The notes beneath the pieces are model-generated. The model worked only from the letters and a program-made list of their open reading frames with translations. It searched no databases and had not been told where the DNA came from. A stretch of DNA of 64,000 bases from Atherinomorus stipes (taxonomy: Eukaryota; Chordata; Actinopteri; Atheriniformes; Atherinidae). The stretch is taken from positions 358,499 through 422,498 of the forward strand of contig JALJCO010010208.1 of assembly GCA_023101725.1 (NCBI GenBank), written 5' to 3'. Of the stretch, positions 1 through 13,027 are shown piece by piece (the stretch's first letter is position 1; each line of letters opens with the position of its first letter). The translations under genes were made by a program, and so were the position numbers.

Positions 1-657
1 ATTTGAAACCCAAAAAGAGATTTGAGAGCAAAAAAAGTAAGTGGCAATCTTTTTTTTTTTTTTTTTAGATCAAAATAAAACAGGTTGCAATTGAAAAATA
101 AAAATATGAAACAGCATCTTTCTTCAACTTTAATCAAAAACAATGTTTGAAATAAAAAAACAACTATTTTACTTATAATTCAGTCCTTTTTTTATTTCAA
201 GTTTTTAAAAAAAAAAATTGGTTGCAAATCATTCTTCTTTGCTTTCAAGTTAAAAACTTTTGGTTGCCAACCTGTCCTTTTTGCTTGCAAATCCTAAAGT
301 TTTGCTTACGAAGTGCAGTTAATGGCCTACACTGGTGGATGAGAGACATGTTGCTGTTGGTTGGTGTGATCTGGCTCCAGCCTTCTGCATTACACCCACT
401 TCTCCCGTGTGCTGTGGTGCTTGGAGCTACACTGTTAGCCTGTAGCTCTTGCATCATTTCCAATGAGTAATGAATTGCGCTGAATATAGTTGGCTACAGC
501 CTGCTGTACATTCACAACATCATCCCCACCACAATGAATTATAACACTCTGCTGCTGCAAACACACTGATTGTGACATGGTTGTCTCTGCTGGTCACGGT
601 CTGAGCACAGTTGCCGACTAAGCGAGTGAATTACAGGAAAGCATTGATAGCGTAGGG
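1..657. other. AT-rich DNA without a recognisable gene
   Basis: The first 250 bases are A/T-rich homopolymer-like sequence. From about 300 to 600 the composition is more balanced. The minus strand there has a 47-codon frame (435-578) that starts with ATG and reads like protein, but I cannot assign it to a family. No promoter or splice signals were identified. Confidence 0.5.
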
Positions 658-665
658 CTGTGATT

Positions 666-2342
666 CAGGGCTGGACTGGGACAAAAAATCGGCCCGGGTA
701 TTTTGAACCGAGACTGGCCCACCCGATATTGATGGAACGGCGATGACACCTCTGAATAAAAAAAAAAAGTGCTTGCTCACTGTCTTGTTTGTATGTACTT
801 GTCTAATTTAGCCTACTTGTCTAATACACTTAAACCTAAACCTCCTCCCTCCATCTAAAGACATATACGTTAGGTAAACAGGTCTCCCTTAAAAAAGAGA
901 GGGTGTGTCTCAATCAGATTTACCTGTACAGATAAAGGTTAAATAAAAAGATAAATAAAAACCATCCTCCCAGTCCTGCTATTCTATACAGTAGCCTACT
1001 AAGTGGTCTATAAAAGATGAACAAGGTGACAAAAAACTACATTATCATCAGCAGGCTGTTATAATGGCCAAATCTTGTTTCATAAAAACAAACATGAACC
1101 AGGTGAAAAATGTAACCAGTGCACTCTATTTCTCTTTTATCTGAACTTTTTTTTTAAGAACAAGTGCAGCCCCCTACCATACTCATGCCATATAGTCCAC
1201 TATTACAATCTTACTCCCAACAGGCTTGAAAAACTGGATGTAGCCAGATACCAGCAACCTTAAAATCAGTGCTCCTGAACTATACAGCTGTTCATAAACT
1301 GGGTAACCTCTCCATCACATCATGTGATGATAGCTAAATAATTTAAATATCACAGCTACACACTGGAAGTCACGTTACAGTTCCAATCTTTATCACAGAA
1401 TAATATTCCATAAATGACTGAAATATGGCGATTAAACAAACCCTCGGGACAGACCAGTTATTTATTTTCTCCTGATGCAACCGTTTCATTTACTGGACTT
1501 GCTATAAATACTCTCACGTTCAGCTCTCAGAAAACACGATGATGTTAATAAAACCTATGAATGACGGATTCTTTTTACTACTGAGAATCACCGTTATCTA
1601 CAGTACTCAGCTCTGCGCGTGCCTGTGATGTAGGCGACACATCGGCGTAGCAGGAGAAATACTCTAGCTGATTTCCACATTCACCTCCCTGCCTGGTAAA
1701 TTTATAAAAACGCTGATATCTGTGTCTGTCTCAGCTGACGACGATGCGCAACGCACGCGCCCTGCGCGGTGCACAGCCTGCTTATAACTACTGACTTTCA
1801 AAGAGTTAGCAAGCACAATAAAAATGAACTAAAAAACACCCAAACTTGATTTATATCAGACCTAGGTAGAGTGTAGTTCATCATCACCTCTTACCCCCCA
1901 CCAGAGTCCGCCGCAGGTCTGCCCACCTGCCGGCCTTCGTCACCTGCGGCTGAAAGTTCCTCTACAGCCTCCAGAAAACTTTTGTGTTATTTTAACGCAT
2001 TTGGCAGCATCTGTATGAAGAGCTGGCCTCTTTAATTCCCAATTTTCCCCATGAAAACTTCCCATGTTTTGCTCTTACTATCGTTCTCTTTGTGTGATTG
2101 ATTGATTGATCGCGGTGGCCCAAGATGGAGGGGGGCATCGGCCCTCAGCTGTAATTGGTCCAGCCTACAATCACTCAGGAATAATGGGCCGACCTACCAG
2201 TTTTGTACCAATAGGTATGATAACTTATGCAATCGACAACAAAAGCTACCATATTAAAAAAAAAAAAAAAGCCCGGCCGGCCCAAAATCACCATCGGCCC
2301 ACCGGGAAATGCCCAGTATGCCCGATGGCCAGTCCAGCCCTG
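666..2342. mobile_element. Non-autonomous hAT-type DNA transposon with intact target duplication
   Basis: The ends are perfect 14-bp inverted repeats, CAGGGCTGGACTGG at 666 and CCAGTCCAGCCCTG ending at 2342. They are flanked by an identical 8-bp direct repeat, CTGTGATT, at 658-665 and 2343-2350. An 8-bp duplication with CAGGG-type termini is the hallmark of the hAT superfamily. No transposase frame of useful length lies inside, so this is a 1677-bp non-autonomous copy. At about 880-960 the interior contains a TTAAATAAA-rich segment resembling the 3' end of a fish retroposon, probably a nested insertion. Confidence 0.85.
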
Positions 2343-2350
2343 CTGTGATT

Positions 2351-4062
2351 ACACATATGGTCATGATATCTGTATTTGTATGGCAAGATCACAGAGTGAT
2401 CGGACTGTAGCCTATGTGAGAGCCTGGGATGGGCTAGTGGTGTGGCAGGTACTCGGACGCTGAGAGCTTTAAGAGGGCAGGAGGAGCAAATCCTGGTCAG
2501 TGCAGAGCAGAGTCCGTCATGGGGCACCGGAAGACATCCAGCGGGCCGAGTGAACAGCGACGGAGAGGCGGTCGCTGACCAGACGCACCATTGTGGACGG
2601 GAGCGCAGGACAATCCTCCTCTCTGTTTATAATGAAGTGGTCGCGGCTGTGCTGCTTTGCTTGGTTTGACTCTTTTTTTATTTGCTGTGGCGTGTGATGT
2701 CAAAGTTAAGGCGGCTCTGCCTGACCAGCCCACTCAGCTTCCAGTTTCACTGGCCTGTTGAGTCACGGTCGGCCTGCCCTCCACAGGTCGCCTCGATTTC
2801 CTCAGCACCATGCTGATCGGCTGTGAGAGACAGACACCCCGTCAGAGCGGTGCGTTTGAGGACCATCTCTCTTCAGTTATGAACTTTTAGGTCGACCTGG
2901 GAACATTAACTGCTGAATATGGTGGCAGTTATAGCGGATCCCGTTCTCAGTACAGCTGTTCCAGCGTCAACAAACACACATGCCAAATTTTACAAAATTT
3001 CTAACCAGCCAGTATTCCTGGTTTATACAGGAGCAGCTGCGTCAGACGGTCTGACAACTGAATTGCGCTATGAAGCTTTTCTCTTTTTTTGATCAAGCAT
3101 AGATGTGGTCTTCTTGTTTTGTTTTTTTGACATGCAGCACTTTGTACCACAGTTCGGAGTGCACCTTCAAGTTCACAGCTGTCATATCTTGCAGTTGTAC
3201 CTGTGCTAATATTTTTCTGTTTGTTAAATGTCAGTAAGTTTAGGGGCAAGTTTTAAAGAGGCCAATTAAAGCACTTAAGTACTCACAAGATGCCACTCTG
3301 TCTCCAGTCATTAACAATCACCTTTAGGACCAAACAGGTCCAACACAGATTTGAGTTGCTAATTATTTATGTTCCTTTTTCCTTTTCACATAATTACAAC
3401 TACAAGAACAAACATGTATGCATTTGTGGGCACCCAACTCTTGTTACCTTTTTTTGACAAGTGTTTGAACAGTGTGGGAAGAAGAGACAGACTGTGATAG
3501 AACTGTGGAACCCGGGACCCAGGCACAGGCACAGTGCAGTGAGCCGAGTCTCCAATCAGCCGAGATAAATACTTGTGGTCAATGGCTTGCGTTTTGTGGG
3601 AGCTTTATTGTGATTGTGTAGCTCCTGATTAGCAGTGACGTGGAACCAGCGCTGGTTATATTTAAAACAGGTATTTACAGTATTTACAAGAAGACATTTG
3701 TGCCCGTCTACACCCCGCCTGTAGGCACTCAGAAGGCAACCTGCTCTCCAGTAAGTCAGCCTGATGTCAGCGTAACATTGGCTGATCTGCTTAATTCAGC
3801 CACCGGCTTCCACTCACAATTTGCTTTCACAACCTTTAACAAATACACTGCAGATTCCGCTTGCTTTCCCACCACACTCTGTTCTCTCTTTTTAAGGAAT
3901 GTGCTTCCGGGCTACAAAAGGGGTGTGTCTGGCATGACAGCCAATCACATGTCATCAACAATTACTCCACTCATTTCATTCAGCTGTAAGCAATTATCCA
4001 ATAAACAGGTAAGTAACCAGGTCATGTCACTTCACCAAGGAAACACATACAGGTAAGTACCA
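2351..4062. other. Gene-free stretch
   Basis: Mixed-composition DNA between two DNA transposons. A 138-codon plus-strand frame (3640-4056) has no recognisable domain and low-complexity Ser/Thr content; I treat it as chance or repeat-derived. Nothing else is supported here. Confidence 0.5.
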
Positions 4063-5248
4063 GGGCCTCATTTATAAAGCTTGCTTACACACAAAACCGG
4101 GCTAGGAAGTGCGTAAGCAACTTCTTAAGCAAAAGTTGGGATTTATAGACAAAAAACTAGCTTCGGAATGTGTGAAACTTTAAGCAAACTACAGACCTTG
4201 CTTATGCACATTTTGGAGACGCCCAGAGGAAAATAATTTTGGAAAAATGATCTCATAAAGATCTAATTTACTTCTAGACAAATGTGAGATCCATGCGAGA
4301 GCTAAATGTCTCATTTCTCCTGTTATATCTCACACAGGCTTCGCCCTCTGCTGGACTCTTTGGGTACAACTCTCCTCCAATCGTGTACACGCGACGGCCC
4401 ACTGACATTTTCATGTACATAGCCGGCCAGTAGGGCGTCTACCTATAAAGGCAGGTGCACCATCGGCTGCCCTCATCATTTTCTTTCAGCGTCGGCGAAT
4501 AGCCACTAACATTTGCTGACCGGGACACCACTAGGTTGAGTGACCTCATACACATCAATGTTCACGGACGCCTCCCTAATCAGGTGGGGGGCACTCCACA
4601 AGAGCACACTCCGTCATGGAGCCATCGGCCTCACCAAAGACCGGCTGAGGTGTTTAGATGCTAGAGGAAGGGGGGGATTGCTGCTCCACACAACACAAAA
4701 AGCTGCTCTGCGTTCTGCACACAGCCGCACTGACACGGCGTTTCCTCGACAGTTCTACAGCGTGACTTCTGGAACAGACCTCTGTTCCATCATTCATTGT
4801 CACAACAACCTGCTGTCACTCAGCAGACTTTACTTTATCCGTGATTCCACCATGACGCCCAAATAAAATGTTTTTGTGAGGGTCCAACTCACCAACAAGC
4901 TCCTCCACTTCAATCTCCGCAAAATCATGTTTTATTCTCTTTTCGTTCGCCAGGATTCAGCTTTAAATGCCTCAGATCAGCTGGCTCATTTATATGCAGA
5001 AACATCCATGAGGTGTTTTGCATTGACCATTTATGGTAGAATGTGGGTGTGTAGGGGGCGGCAGATGAGCCAAATTCACCTGCGCAAACTTCCAGGAAGA
5101 GTGTGATTTAGAAAGGGGAAATTGCTTCAATTTGTGCATACACACGGTTTTATAAATCTGAATATTTTTTGGCGTGCGCAAACTTTAGGTTTTGGGCGTA
5201 AGTACACTTTTAGTAAGGATCTTACGCACAGTTTTATAAATGAGGCCC
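4063..5248. mobile_element. DNA transposon with GGGCCTCATTTATAAA termini
   Basis: The left end at 4063 reads GGGCCTCATTTATAAA and the right end at 5233-5248 is its exact reverse complement, giving a 16-bp perfect terminal inverted repeat 1186 bp apart. Subterminal stretches on both sides repeat short GCGTAAG/CTTACGC words. Ends of this kind are abundant in fish non-autonomous DNA transposons. The target duplication could not be resolved, so the superfamily is left open (Harbinger or hAT are the main options). A 108-codon plus-strand frame inside (4540-4866) is not clearly a known domain. Confidence 0.75.
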
Positions 5249-7036
5249 CAGTTGAGTATACAAAATATAAATAATTCCTCTTCAGTATGAACAGCGTCAG
5301 TGAATATGGGTGTGTGTGTCTAAGTGCAGTAGTGGTGCTGGAAGACTACTAGTGACAGCTACACCATCACACAGACTGCCGTTGCTTTATTGGAGGTTTT
5401 TGTTGAATACTTTACTGTACATGATTTGATTTGCTGAATTTCAGTTTTTGTTTTTTTGGGGGGGGTTCATGCGCCATGCACCAAATGTGAGTAGAGAGGT
5501 TGTTGAGCTGATGAATAATGCAAACACAATATGAATATGCTGCAAAGATAATTACATCACACCCCCCAGTGAAAAGACAAGGAGGGCATTAGTGAGTGAG
5601 TTTAAGTTTGACAACCAGACATCCGAAAAGACTGCATGACACTTCTATCCCACATAACTTATCCCATAAATTGAGATGACTTTCCATATCTTATTGCTAT
5701 GTTTTTAAAAGTAAATAGTGCATGGCAGGCCCTTATAACAGAAGCTGTCTTTAAAGTCAAACTGCATAAACGTGGGTCAAATGCAAGTTAACCTGTCACT
5801 GTCTAAAAAAAAAAAAAAAAAAAAAAAAATGTCACTGTCTAGCTATGCCCATTGGGAGAGAAACTTAAAAATATTGTGAATGCATAATGTAAATCCCAAC
5901 TTAAACTTTGCTGATTTCAGCTGAATATAATGGAAACTACCAGAAAGAAGAGGAAATTCAGATACAATAAAGACGGATGCTAGAAGGAGACAATTCTTAG
6001 AGTTCTGTTTCAGGGATTTTAAGTTTCACACAAGGGGGAAAATATGATGTGAGATCTGCATGAAGCAACAGTTGCTACATGTATTTCTAACAAGAAACGT
6101 GACGGTCCATGGATGCAGTCCAGCTGAAACCCTTAGATGATTGCTGGACAGATAAAGTGATCCATATTAACAACACTGTGCAGCACACTGAATCTTCTGT
6201 ACAGCAATTTCTGGTGTGCGGATCCTGATCTTCTGCCTTGTATTCTACCTTTAACAACACCCAGTTCTGACTTTTTTGGGATGTGCGTGATACCACCATT
6301 TACTTCTAAATGAACTTAAACCAGCCATTTTTCCAGACTTGAAGATAAAAGAAAACAAACTTACACTTTCAACATTCATTCAAGTTGAAAACATGAGTGC
6401 ACTCTTTGCACAAAATGTTTTTGTCAAGTTCTCATAATGTTACAACCAAATCTGAAAATTTCTTCTGTGTGTGTTTGTATTTAGGTTGAGTTAGTATCTC
6501 CCAGCGTTGTTATATAATGTCTTGCACAAGTACCAACATTGAGTCAGACAGAAACTAGTCACCCAAAGTGTTACTGAAGTACTACTCTCAAGCAGTAAAC
6601 AGTTCCGATACCAAAAGCTCACACTCACTGGCTTGAAAGATGTTTTTACAATAGCTTTTCATTTTTGAAGGCTTTACTCAACTGAAATTCACAGACACAA
6701 TACTCTTCCAGCAAACCAGAGTCAAGGTAAAGGACGGATATCTCTAAATTCCCACAGCTTGTTTTTATAACACCAGCGCAAATCTGAATACCTGGAAAAT
6801 ATAACAGCAGTAGCTTTGCAAAGCAAAATGTCATCTAAAATGAATAAATTTGGCCACTGCAAACGTGTGGTCTACAACATTCTTTGGTGCAGAAGGTTTC
6901 TACAAAAGATTAAAAAGGAAAAAAAGAGAGGGAAAAACAAGCTTCATTTAAATTTTTTGTTTTTACACATGAGTAAGCATACACAAACTGTAGATAATGT
7001 ACAACTGATCACAGTTAAAAAAAAAAAAAAAAAACA
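5249..7036. other. Gene-free stretch with poly-A tracts
   Basis: AT-rich DNA with A-runs near 5804-5829 and 7018-7034. The run at 5804 is followed by a repeat of the words just before it (GTCACTGTCTA on both sides), consistent with a short duplication or a retroposon scar. No coding signal was found. Confidence 0.45.
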
Positions 7037-7040
7037 TTAA

Positions 7041-8017
7041 AGGTGCTATACCTGATTTTGCACATTTGCGAAAAAGAGTGTAGTTTAAACTGTACGACGC
7101 CCCGCCCCTAACTGCTTCTCCCCGTTTTTCTCTCCTCCCACTCAACATGCACAAAATAACATGCACGTTTCATACTCGTGTACAAAGAAACTCTCCAGAG
7201 AAAACTTGCATCTCCCAGTAAATTTACTGTTTTGGTAAATGGCTGCGGATTAGCTAAATGACATTTTCTATCATAACCAGTAGTTTACTGTAACTACAGT
7301 TATGTACACTGATGCACAATTATGACCAGTTATGATGTTACAGGCGACATTACAACATGACAGCCTAATAAAGTTTCTAAGAAGCAGTGATGTAAAACTT
7401 CAACAAAACACTACTGTAACTCGTGTTACATGTAAATATCACTATGTATTATATACGGCAGACCAGCAGAGGAAGCGCCAGCACCCGAGGACATATAAAA
7501 TGTTACTCAGAAGAAAGTTATTGAAAAAATACCTGTGCAGGCGGACTTCCAGTCCACATTCAGTCCGAGGCGTCCAACTGCTCTCTACCTGCAGTACAAT
7601 CCACCAAGATTTACACAAACTTTATTCCTTCTTTGGTCTCTCCTGCGTTTCAAGCCTCTCTCCTTCTCAGTTTTTGTGCTTTCAGTCTGTTTTGCTGCGG
7701 TATCACCACTTTCCCTTCGGTAGACGCCATGCGGTTCTGTTTACAAGTGCTGCCGTGCACACGAGAGAGGAGGGTGCTCCTCGTTAGAAAACGCTGTGAG
7801 TGGCTGATAGGAAACCGAAACTTATGTAGAACGAACCGCATTGGCATGAGGACAGCGTCATGACAGCATTAGAAACCTAAACTAAAAAGGCCTGGATTCA
7901 TGCATATACGCAATCAATTAGTGATTTATTTTCATGAAATTACCTCTTTTAACACACATTATACTGTGTAGAAAGCCTTTCTCTGAAAGAGAGAAAATAA
8001 AATCAGGTACAGGGCCT
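7041..8017. mobile_element. TTAA-flanked non-autonomous DNA transposon (TTAAAGG type)
   Basis: The left end after TTAA (7037-7040) reads AGGTGCTATACCTGATTTT. The right end before TTAA (8018-8021), read on the minus strand, is AGGCCCTGTACCTGATTTT. The termini match at most positions and both flanks are TTAA. TTAA targets with AGG-starting ends resemble the T2/Kolobok group of vertebrate elements; piggyBac also uses TTAA but normally starts with CC. The 977-bp interior has no convincing transposase frame. Confidence 0.7.
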
Positions 8018-8021
8018 TTAA

Positions 8022-9683
8022 GTAGTGAAACTGGATACTTGGATGTTGGATACTTTATTAATAAGAAGACGAGGAAGGTTTTATAATCATATAAAAGTGG
8101 AGTCTGTCAACTGAGCTTACTCAGTGTGTGGTTATAGAAAGCAGTTTCAAGAAAGAAGTCAGGTACAGAGACTTGTGAATTTGTCTTTCCTTTCCGGTCC
8201 TCCCAACTCTGCCTTGATATTGTATCTGTGCAGGGAGTTGCCATAGAAACCAAACTTTATTATTCAGCTACCCTTTACTACCTTGTGAGAAATATCATTG
8301 TCCACTTGCTATGTAATTATTTTTTTTGTATGAATACTAAGCTGCTCTCAAATACTGTAACTGCAAGGTGTCAGACAGCAATATCACAAGTTTTGAAGAA
8401 AGAAGAGGGAATAAAAAGATGAAGCTTACATCTTCATCTCATATTCACTGAGAAATATATCATTTAGATTTTATTGTGTTGTGCTTGTCATTCTTTAAAA
8501 AAAACTTGATTGAGTTCCTTGTTGAGGCTGGCTGGTAGTCATGATTTAGTTTTTCACTTTCTAAACATCACATCAAGTTATTACTGATTGCAACTAATGA
8601 CCAAGAGTAAACTTGACTGTAACACCTACAGAATTTCACTGGCACTGTGAGGTCAAATTAATCATTTCTTTTTTTCACTCATAACTCATGTCTAAAGCCA
8701 ACAGAAATGAAGCAAACATGGAATCTGTATTCCACAAAACTTTGAGGACTGAGCACAAGTACAATAACAGAATGCACTGCAGATATACGAAATAAAGTGC
8801 AGCACAGCAAATCTAGAAGCATGGAGGAGGAGGGGGATGGACCTAATTTGACCTTTTTGCAACAGAAAAAGTTTTCTTGTTAAAACCCATTGGCAGGCAG
8901 TAAGATGAAACCAAGACCAAGCGAGGGGAGCAAGAGATGCTCAGATGTCCCAAGAGGGCAGCAGAAGGCAGTGCTTGTGAACACTCAACTTCGGCAGCCC
9001 TGTTCTCTCTGGCAGTGATATCTGCACTGCTCGTGTTTGCAGTCTATGGCCTACAGGAATGGGAATGTGGTAATAATCTTTTATTTTCTTGGAGTACACA
9101 AGAATTATTTTTAAGGCTGTTGTGTAAGTGAATGTGAAGAAGATCTCTGTGCCACACACATGGCAGGTGTGTGTTGAAGTCCAAATGCTTTCATTGGAAA
9201 TTGATGGCTCAGCGAGTGACAGCCTAGCTTTTGATCAAAGCGCAGCAGCTGACATCTCAACATATGCTGGATGAATTATTAAAAATACAAGTGACCCCTT
9301 GTGAAGAAATAAATTACTGCTCCTCCTGCATCCACACATGCAATATGTCATCTCTAGCGGCAAAGTGGAGGTTATTTTTTATTAGCTTAAATGAGAATGG
9401 CAGCGTGTCACTCCAAACAGATGTGCCACGGAAATCTGAAGCTTGGCTTTGTTGGACATTGCTTTTTATGTTCGGAGGGCAGAGAAATCTTTAAGGAGAG
9501 ACCCTTAGTGTTGGCTTGAATGATCATCATCAGTAAAAGAGATGAAAATGTTCATCACTGTACCACTTCTTAAAAAAATAGCAGTTTATTGATACTTCAA
9601 AATTATTACTAAAATGATTAATATCGATGGTTAATTATTACTAAAATTGTTAATAATTTTGTTTTGTCTTTTACTTACACTAA
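8022..9683. other. Gene-free stretch
   Basis: AT-rich intergenic or intronic DNA. Short frames such as 8937-9131 show no domain. I see no repeat ends I can define. Confidence 0.45.
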
Positions 9684-10258
9684 AGGCGCTATAGAAGATG
9701 TTTTTGGCATTTCAGAAAGCAGGGATTGTTAGCGAGTTTTTGAATAATGCGCAAGACCAACCTGCTAGAGTCACAGCTCCCGCCCCCGGCCACAGCACAA
9801 CGTTCACAAGCCACTCCAGTGTTTAGCAGACAGCAGGTACAGATGCTCCCATCATGTCACAAACACAAGTAAAACAGATGTCGTTGTCTGAACGTAGCTA
9901 ACTGCTAGCAGAATGATTGTTAGCTACCTGCTGTAAACATCAGACGAGAGTAAGCCGCTTCCGGCACGCAGTATTACTCTCAGCAATCAATCGATCTCAT
10001 TGATCAGTCTCGCCTCAGTTGAATTGACTGTCAATCACTTGTATTACAGGAGTAAAAGTGATTGACAGGTCAGTAAACCAATGAAAAATGTAAGAAGATG
10101 ATTGGCGGATGTTTTCCAGCCCCATCCCTTTCACAGCTGATGTACTGTGTGATATTTATATATTTAAAGTTCTTAATTAATCATAGCATATGGGGTTGTG
10201 AACCCAATTTAATTGCATATTGCAAAAACTGTTGAAAGAAACATCTTCTGTAATGCCT
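9684..10258. mobile_element. TTAA-type MITE, family copy 1 (second copy at 32712)
   Basis: The left end reads AGGCGCTATAGAAGATGTTT and the right end, on the minus strand, AGGCATTACAGAAGATGTTT, so about 17 of 20 terminal bases match. TTAA follows at 10259-10262; the left flank is CTAA, probably a mutated TTAA. The whole 575-bp unit is strongly similar along its length and in the same orientation to 32712-33271, which defines the family boundaries independently. No coding capacity is apparent. Confidence 0.8.
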
Positions 10259-10262
10259 TTAA

Positions 10263-12196
10263 TATAGTTTGCTATGAAATTGTTCAATATTACATCTACA
10301 TGGTGATCAGTGTGTCAGTCCTAAAAAAGAAAGAGTCAAGGGAATGGTATGTTTATTGTGCCAGGTCAACAATGCCTGGTGCCATTTGTTTTGCAAAGAG
10401 GTTGAGTGAGAATGGGGTTATCTTCAGTGCTGAAATATGCAATAGAAAGCAGAAGCTGGTCTCTAAATATGGACAGTGCACAAATGATTTTTTGTACTTC
10501 CATCTAATTTTAAAATCTGAGTTTATTTGAAGAAAAAACAGGGAAGCAATATCACAAGTAGTCATCAAATATTTTCATTAAACTTCTGGATATAAAAATT
10601 AAATGAATTGAAAATACGGTAATGTAAAATATTCTCCATTCACAGCATGGTTTCACCTCCAAACAAGACAGCTTATGTGGGTTAAAAAGCCAGCCCCTCT
10701 ATAAATGTCTAACTTTAGTTTCAGCTAAGTAACTAATTTTAAAAATCAAGGTTCAAACAAAAAGAAAATATCCTGTTCAGCTTTAGTTCAGTTTTCTTAA
10801 AGGTATGGTGACATAGCAGTGTGGATCAGCCTAAGCCCACGTCACAACCAGAATTCACGTGACCATGAAACAGGTAGAGCGTGAAAACAAACCTTGCATT
10901 TGAACTGCGTCTGATGGACTGTGAGCCTCAAAAACCTATCTTGCACCCTTTTTATTTTTTTCTCTTCCGGTCTTTCTTCAAATAATGTTGAAATGTCGTT
11001 CAGTTACAGTACATTGAAAGTCTTAATGCTGAGGCTAGAAAAGGATACAAAGCAAAACTAGTTTCTGTTGAACTAAGTGATGCCAGTCGTCTGCTCCCCA
11101 GTTCCTGCTTAGATGAAGCTATGCAGTGGCTTGATGATCAGTTTGGTTTCATCTGCAGGTAAGCCCTGTGTTTAAACTGTTTTTTAAAATTTTAAATTAA
11201 AGTCGCACAAAATATCCATTTCTGACTCGCTTTGATGGCACACCAACATTCATTATGCACATTTTCGAGCTGTCACTGCCTAGAGGCATCCCAGGGCTCG
11301 GGAACAGCAATATGTAAGTTTCCCATCCGGGACGCGACTGTGACGTTGCAGCCGACTATTGGTTGCGCACCTCGACACTTACTAGCAAACGGATATGAAC
11401 CAGCTATGAACACCGCAGGTGTTTTGAACGCGCATCATGTCGGATTTGGTAAAGAAACACAAGGAAGAGAGGAAAAGAAAGAGAGGAAGGGACACAAGAG
11501 CTCCCTCAAGCCAGTGCAGGTACAATACGAGAAGGATGCGATAGGGGGCACGTCACTAAGAAAACTGCTAAAAGTTCTGTTGTGTGTCTTTAATTCCCCT
11601 CGATTTTTAAGAAATTGCAGTATTTCTTGCTGTACTTAAGGCTTTACTCTAATCAAGTCATGAGAAATTACCGGTCGCTTGAAGCTTGTCGGTATTTTAC
11701 TGATGATGACTGTGCAGTGTTTATAACTCTGCAAATGTTTTTTCTGCCATTCTTTGGCTTTAATTCTTAATTTTTGTTCTGGAGTTAAAACAGGTAAAGG
11801 GTCAGATCTACATATTGTGGGCTGAAACCGCAATATCGCCAGGTAAGGTGTTTTTGTTATTGCTATTTGTACAACATTTAAACATGACAACATCATTTAA
11901 CCTCAACTTCAAAAGAAAGTACACTAACTGCTAGCCACTTGTCATGTCATTCGGGGCTCTTTTTTTTGTTGTTGTTGTTTCGGGAACTGGAAAAACCATC
12001 TCCTCTTGTCCGTGTGGTAGTTATGTTTATGGCAGCCATACGCACCTCAGCCTCTGGGTATTTCCAAAGTGGAATAAATGGAGATCAGCGAGTAACAAAG
12101 CAAGTAATCAAATGGCTCCCCTATGCAGCCGTTAGCTAATGGGATGTGACGAATTTGGCCAAAGCTCCAAGATGCTTGCAATTATCCATTAACTAT
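10263..12196. other. Gene-free stretch
   Basis: Mixed-composition DNA. Frames at 11232-11639 and 11636-11896 carry no recognisable domain. Nothing further can be supported. Confidence 0.4.
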
Positions 12197-12268
12197 TTAA
12201 TGTAGCAGATATTGCTGCATATAGCAATTCTCCAAAGAAAAATAACATCACTTTTTTCAGGGGGATTA

Positions 12269-12866
12269 GGCCCTGTCCACACGAAGTCAAACTCTGGCCT
12301 AAATTCACAAATTTTTCACCAAACCAGCCTCTCATCCATATGAAGCCGGCATTTCGGGGGTCTGCAAACAATCTTTTTTTAATCAAGCCTTCAGAGTGGG
12401 AAATTTTGAAACGCCGTTTTTGCGGTTCCATCTTTAAGCTCTGACTGCATTTTTTTTTCTTACACGCATGCGCTACACTCAGCATAACAACAACAATGGC
12501 ACCGTCATTGAATGTCTGCTGCTCGTACCTGTTCTCCCATTTGTACTTGCTGCTATCTTTTCGGATTGGTTGTTCAACCTTCCTCTTTTTGGGAGTTTCT
12601 GGCGGATCGCAACCGTAGATCGGAACATTCGGTTTGGTTGTTTTATGTTCTATAGATATTTCTGTGCATGCCCAGTACTTCATTGCCTGTTTTTGCCTAT
12701 TTTTGCTTTAGCATCACAGCGCCACATACAGGCCTGGCATATATTTTGCAGCGTTTCCATGCGTTCATGTGGTCGATCACATTAATTTTACGTCTCCGTC
12801 TTTAAGACAAACAGTCTGGAAAGTATGAGCGTTTCGTGTTCGTTTTGACTTCGCGTGGACATAGCC
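12269..12866. mobile_element. Nested DNA transposon with GGCCCTGTCCAC ends
   Basis: The left terminus GGCCCTGTCCACACGAAGTC and the right terminus, read on the minus strand, GGCTATGTCCACGCGAAGTC are inverted repeats of more than 20 bp with three mismatches. The element interrupts sequence that is continuous in the related copy at 19743-20230, which confirms an insertion. The target duplication is unclear, perhaps within ATTA/ATAG. No transposase frame was recognised. Confidence 0.7.
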
Positions 12867-12958
12867 ATAGGCACACCAGATTTTCCTCCTCAGTAAAGGT
12901 GTTGGGTGCGGCGGTAATGATATGCAACTCTACTCGGTGACCAAGTTGACTTTATTTT

Positions 12959-13027
12959 GGTGTAGCCTTATTTGGAAAATAAGGCTTAAAATAAGGTGTA
13001 GCCTTATTTTCCAAATAAGGCTACACC
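12959..13027. repeat. Perfect 28-bp inverted repeat with 13-base spacer
   Basis: The arm 12959-12986 (starting GGTGTAGCCTTATTTGG) is exactly reverse-complementary to 13000-13027. The spacer 12987-12999 itself repeats part of an arm. The block would fold as a long hairpin and lies inside a TTAA-type element; the related copy at 19.9 kb contains only a partial version of the arm. Confidence 0.95.

Noticed and set aside
3640..4056. A 138-residue protein gene
   Set aside because: No domain or signal sequence; its end runs into a transposon boundary and the composition is not protein-like.
4540..4866. RNase H-like signature (FTDASLIRWGA) suggesting a DIRS or LTR retrotransposon
   Set aside because: The resemblance covers about ten residues, with no supporting reverse transcriptase or recombinase nearby, and lies inside a DNA element with clear inverted ends.
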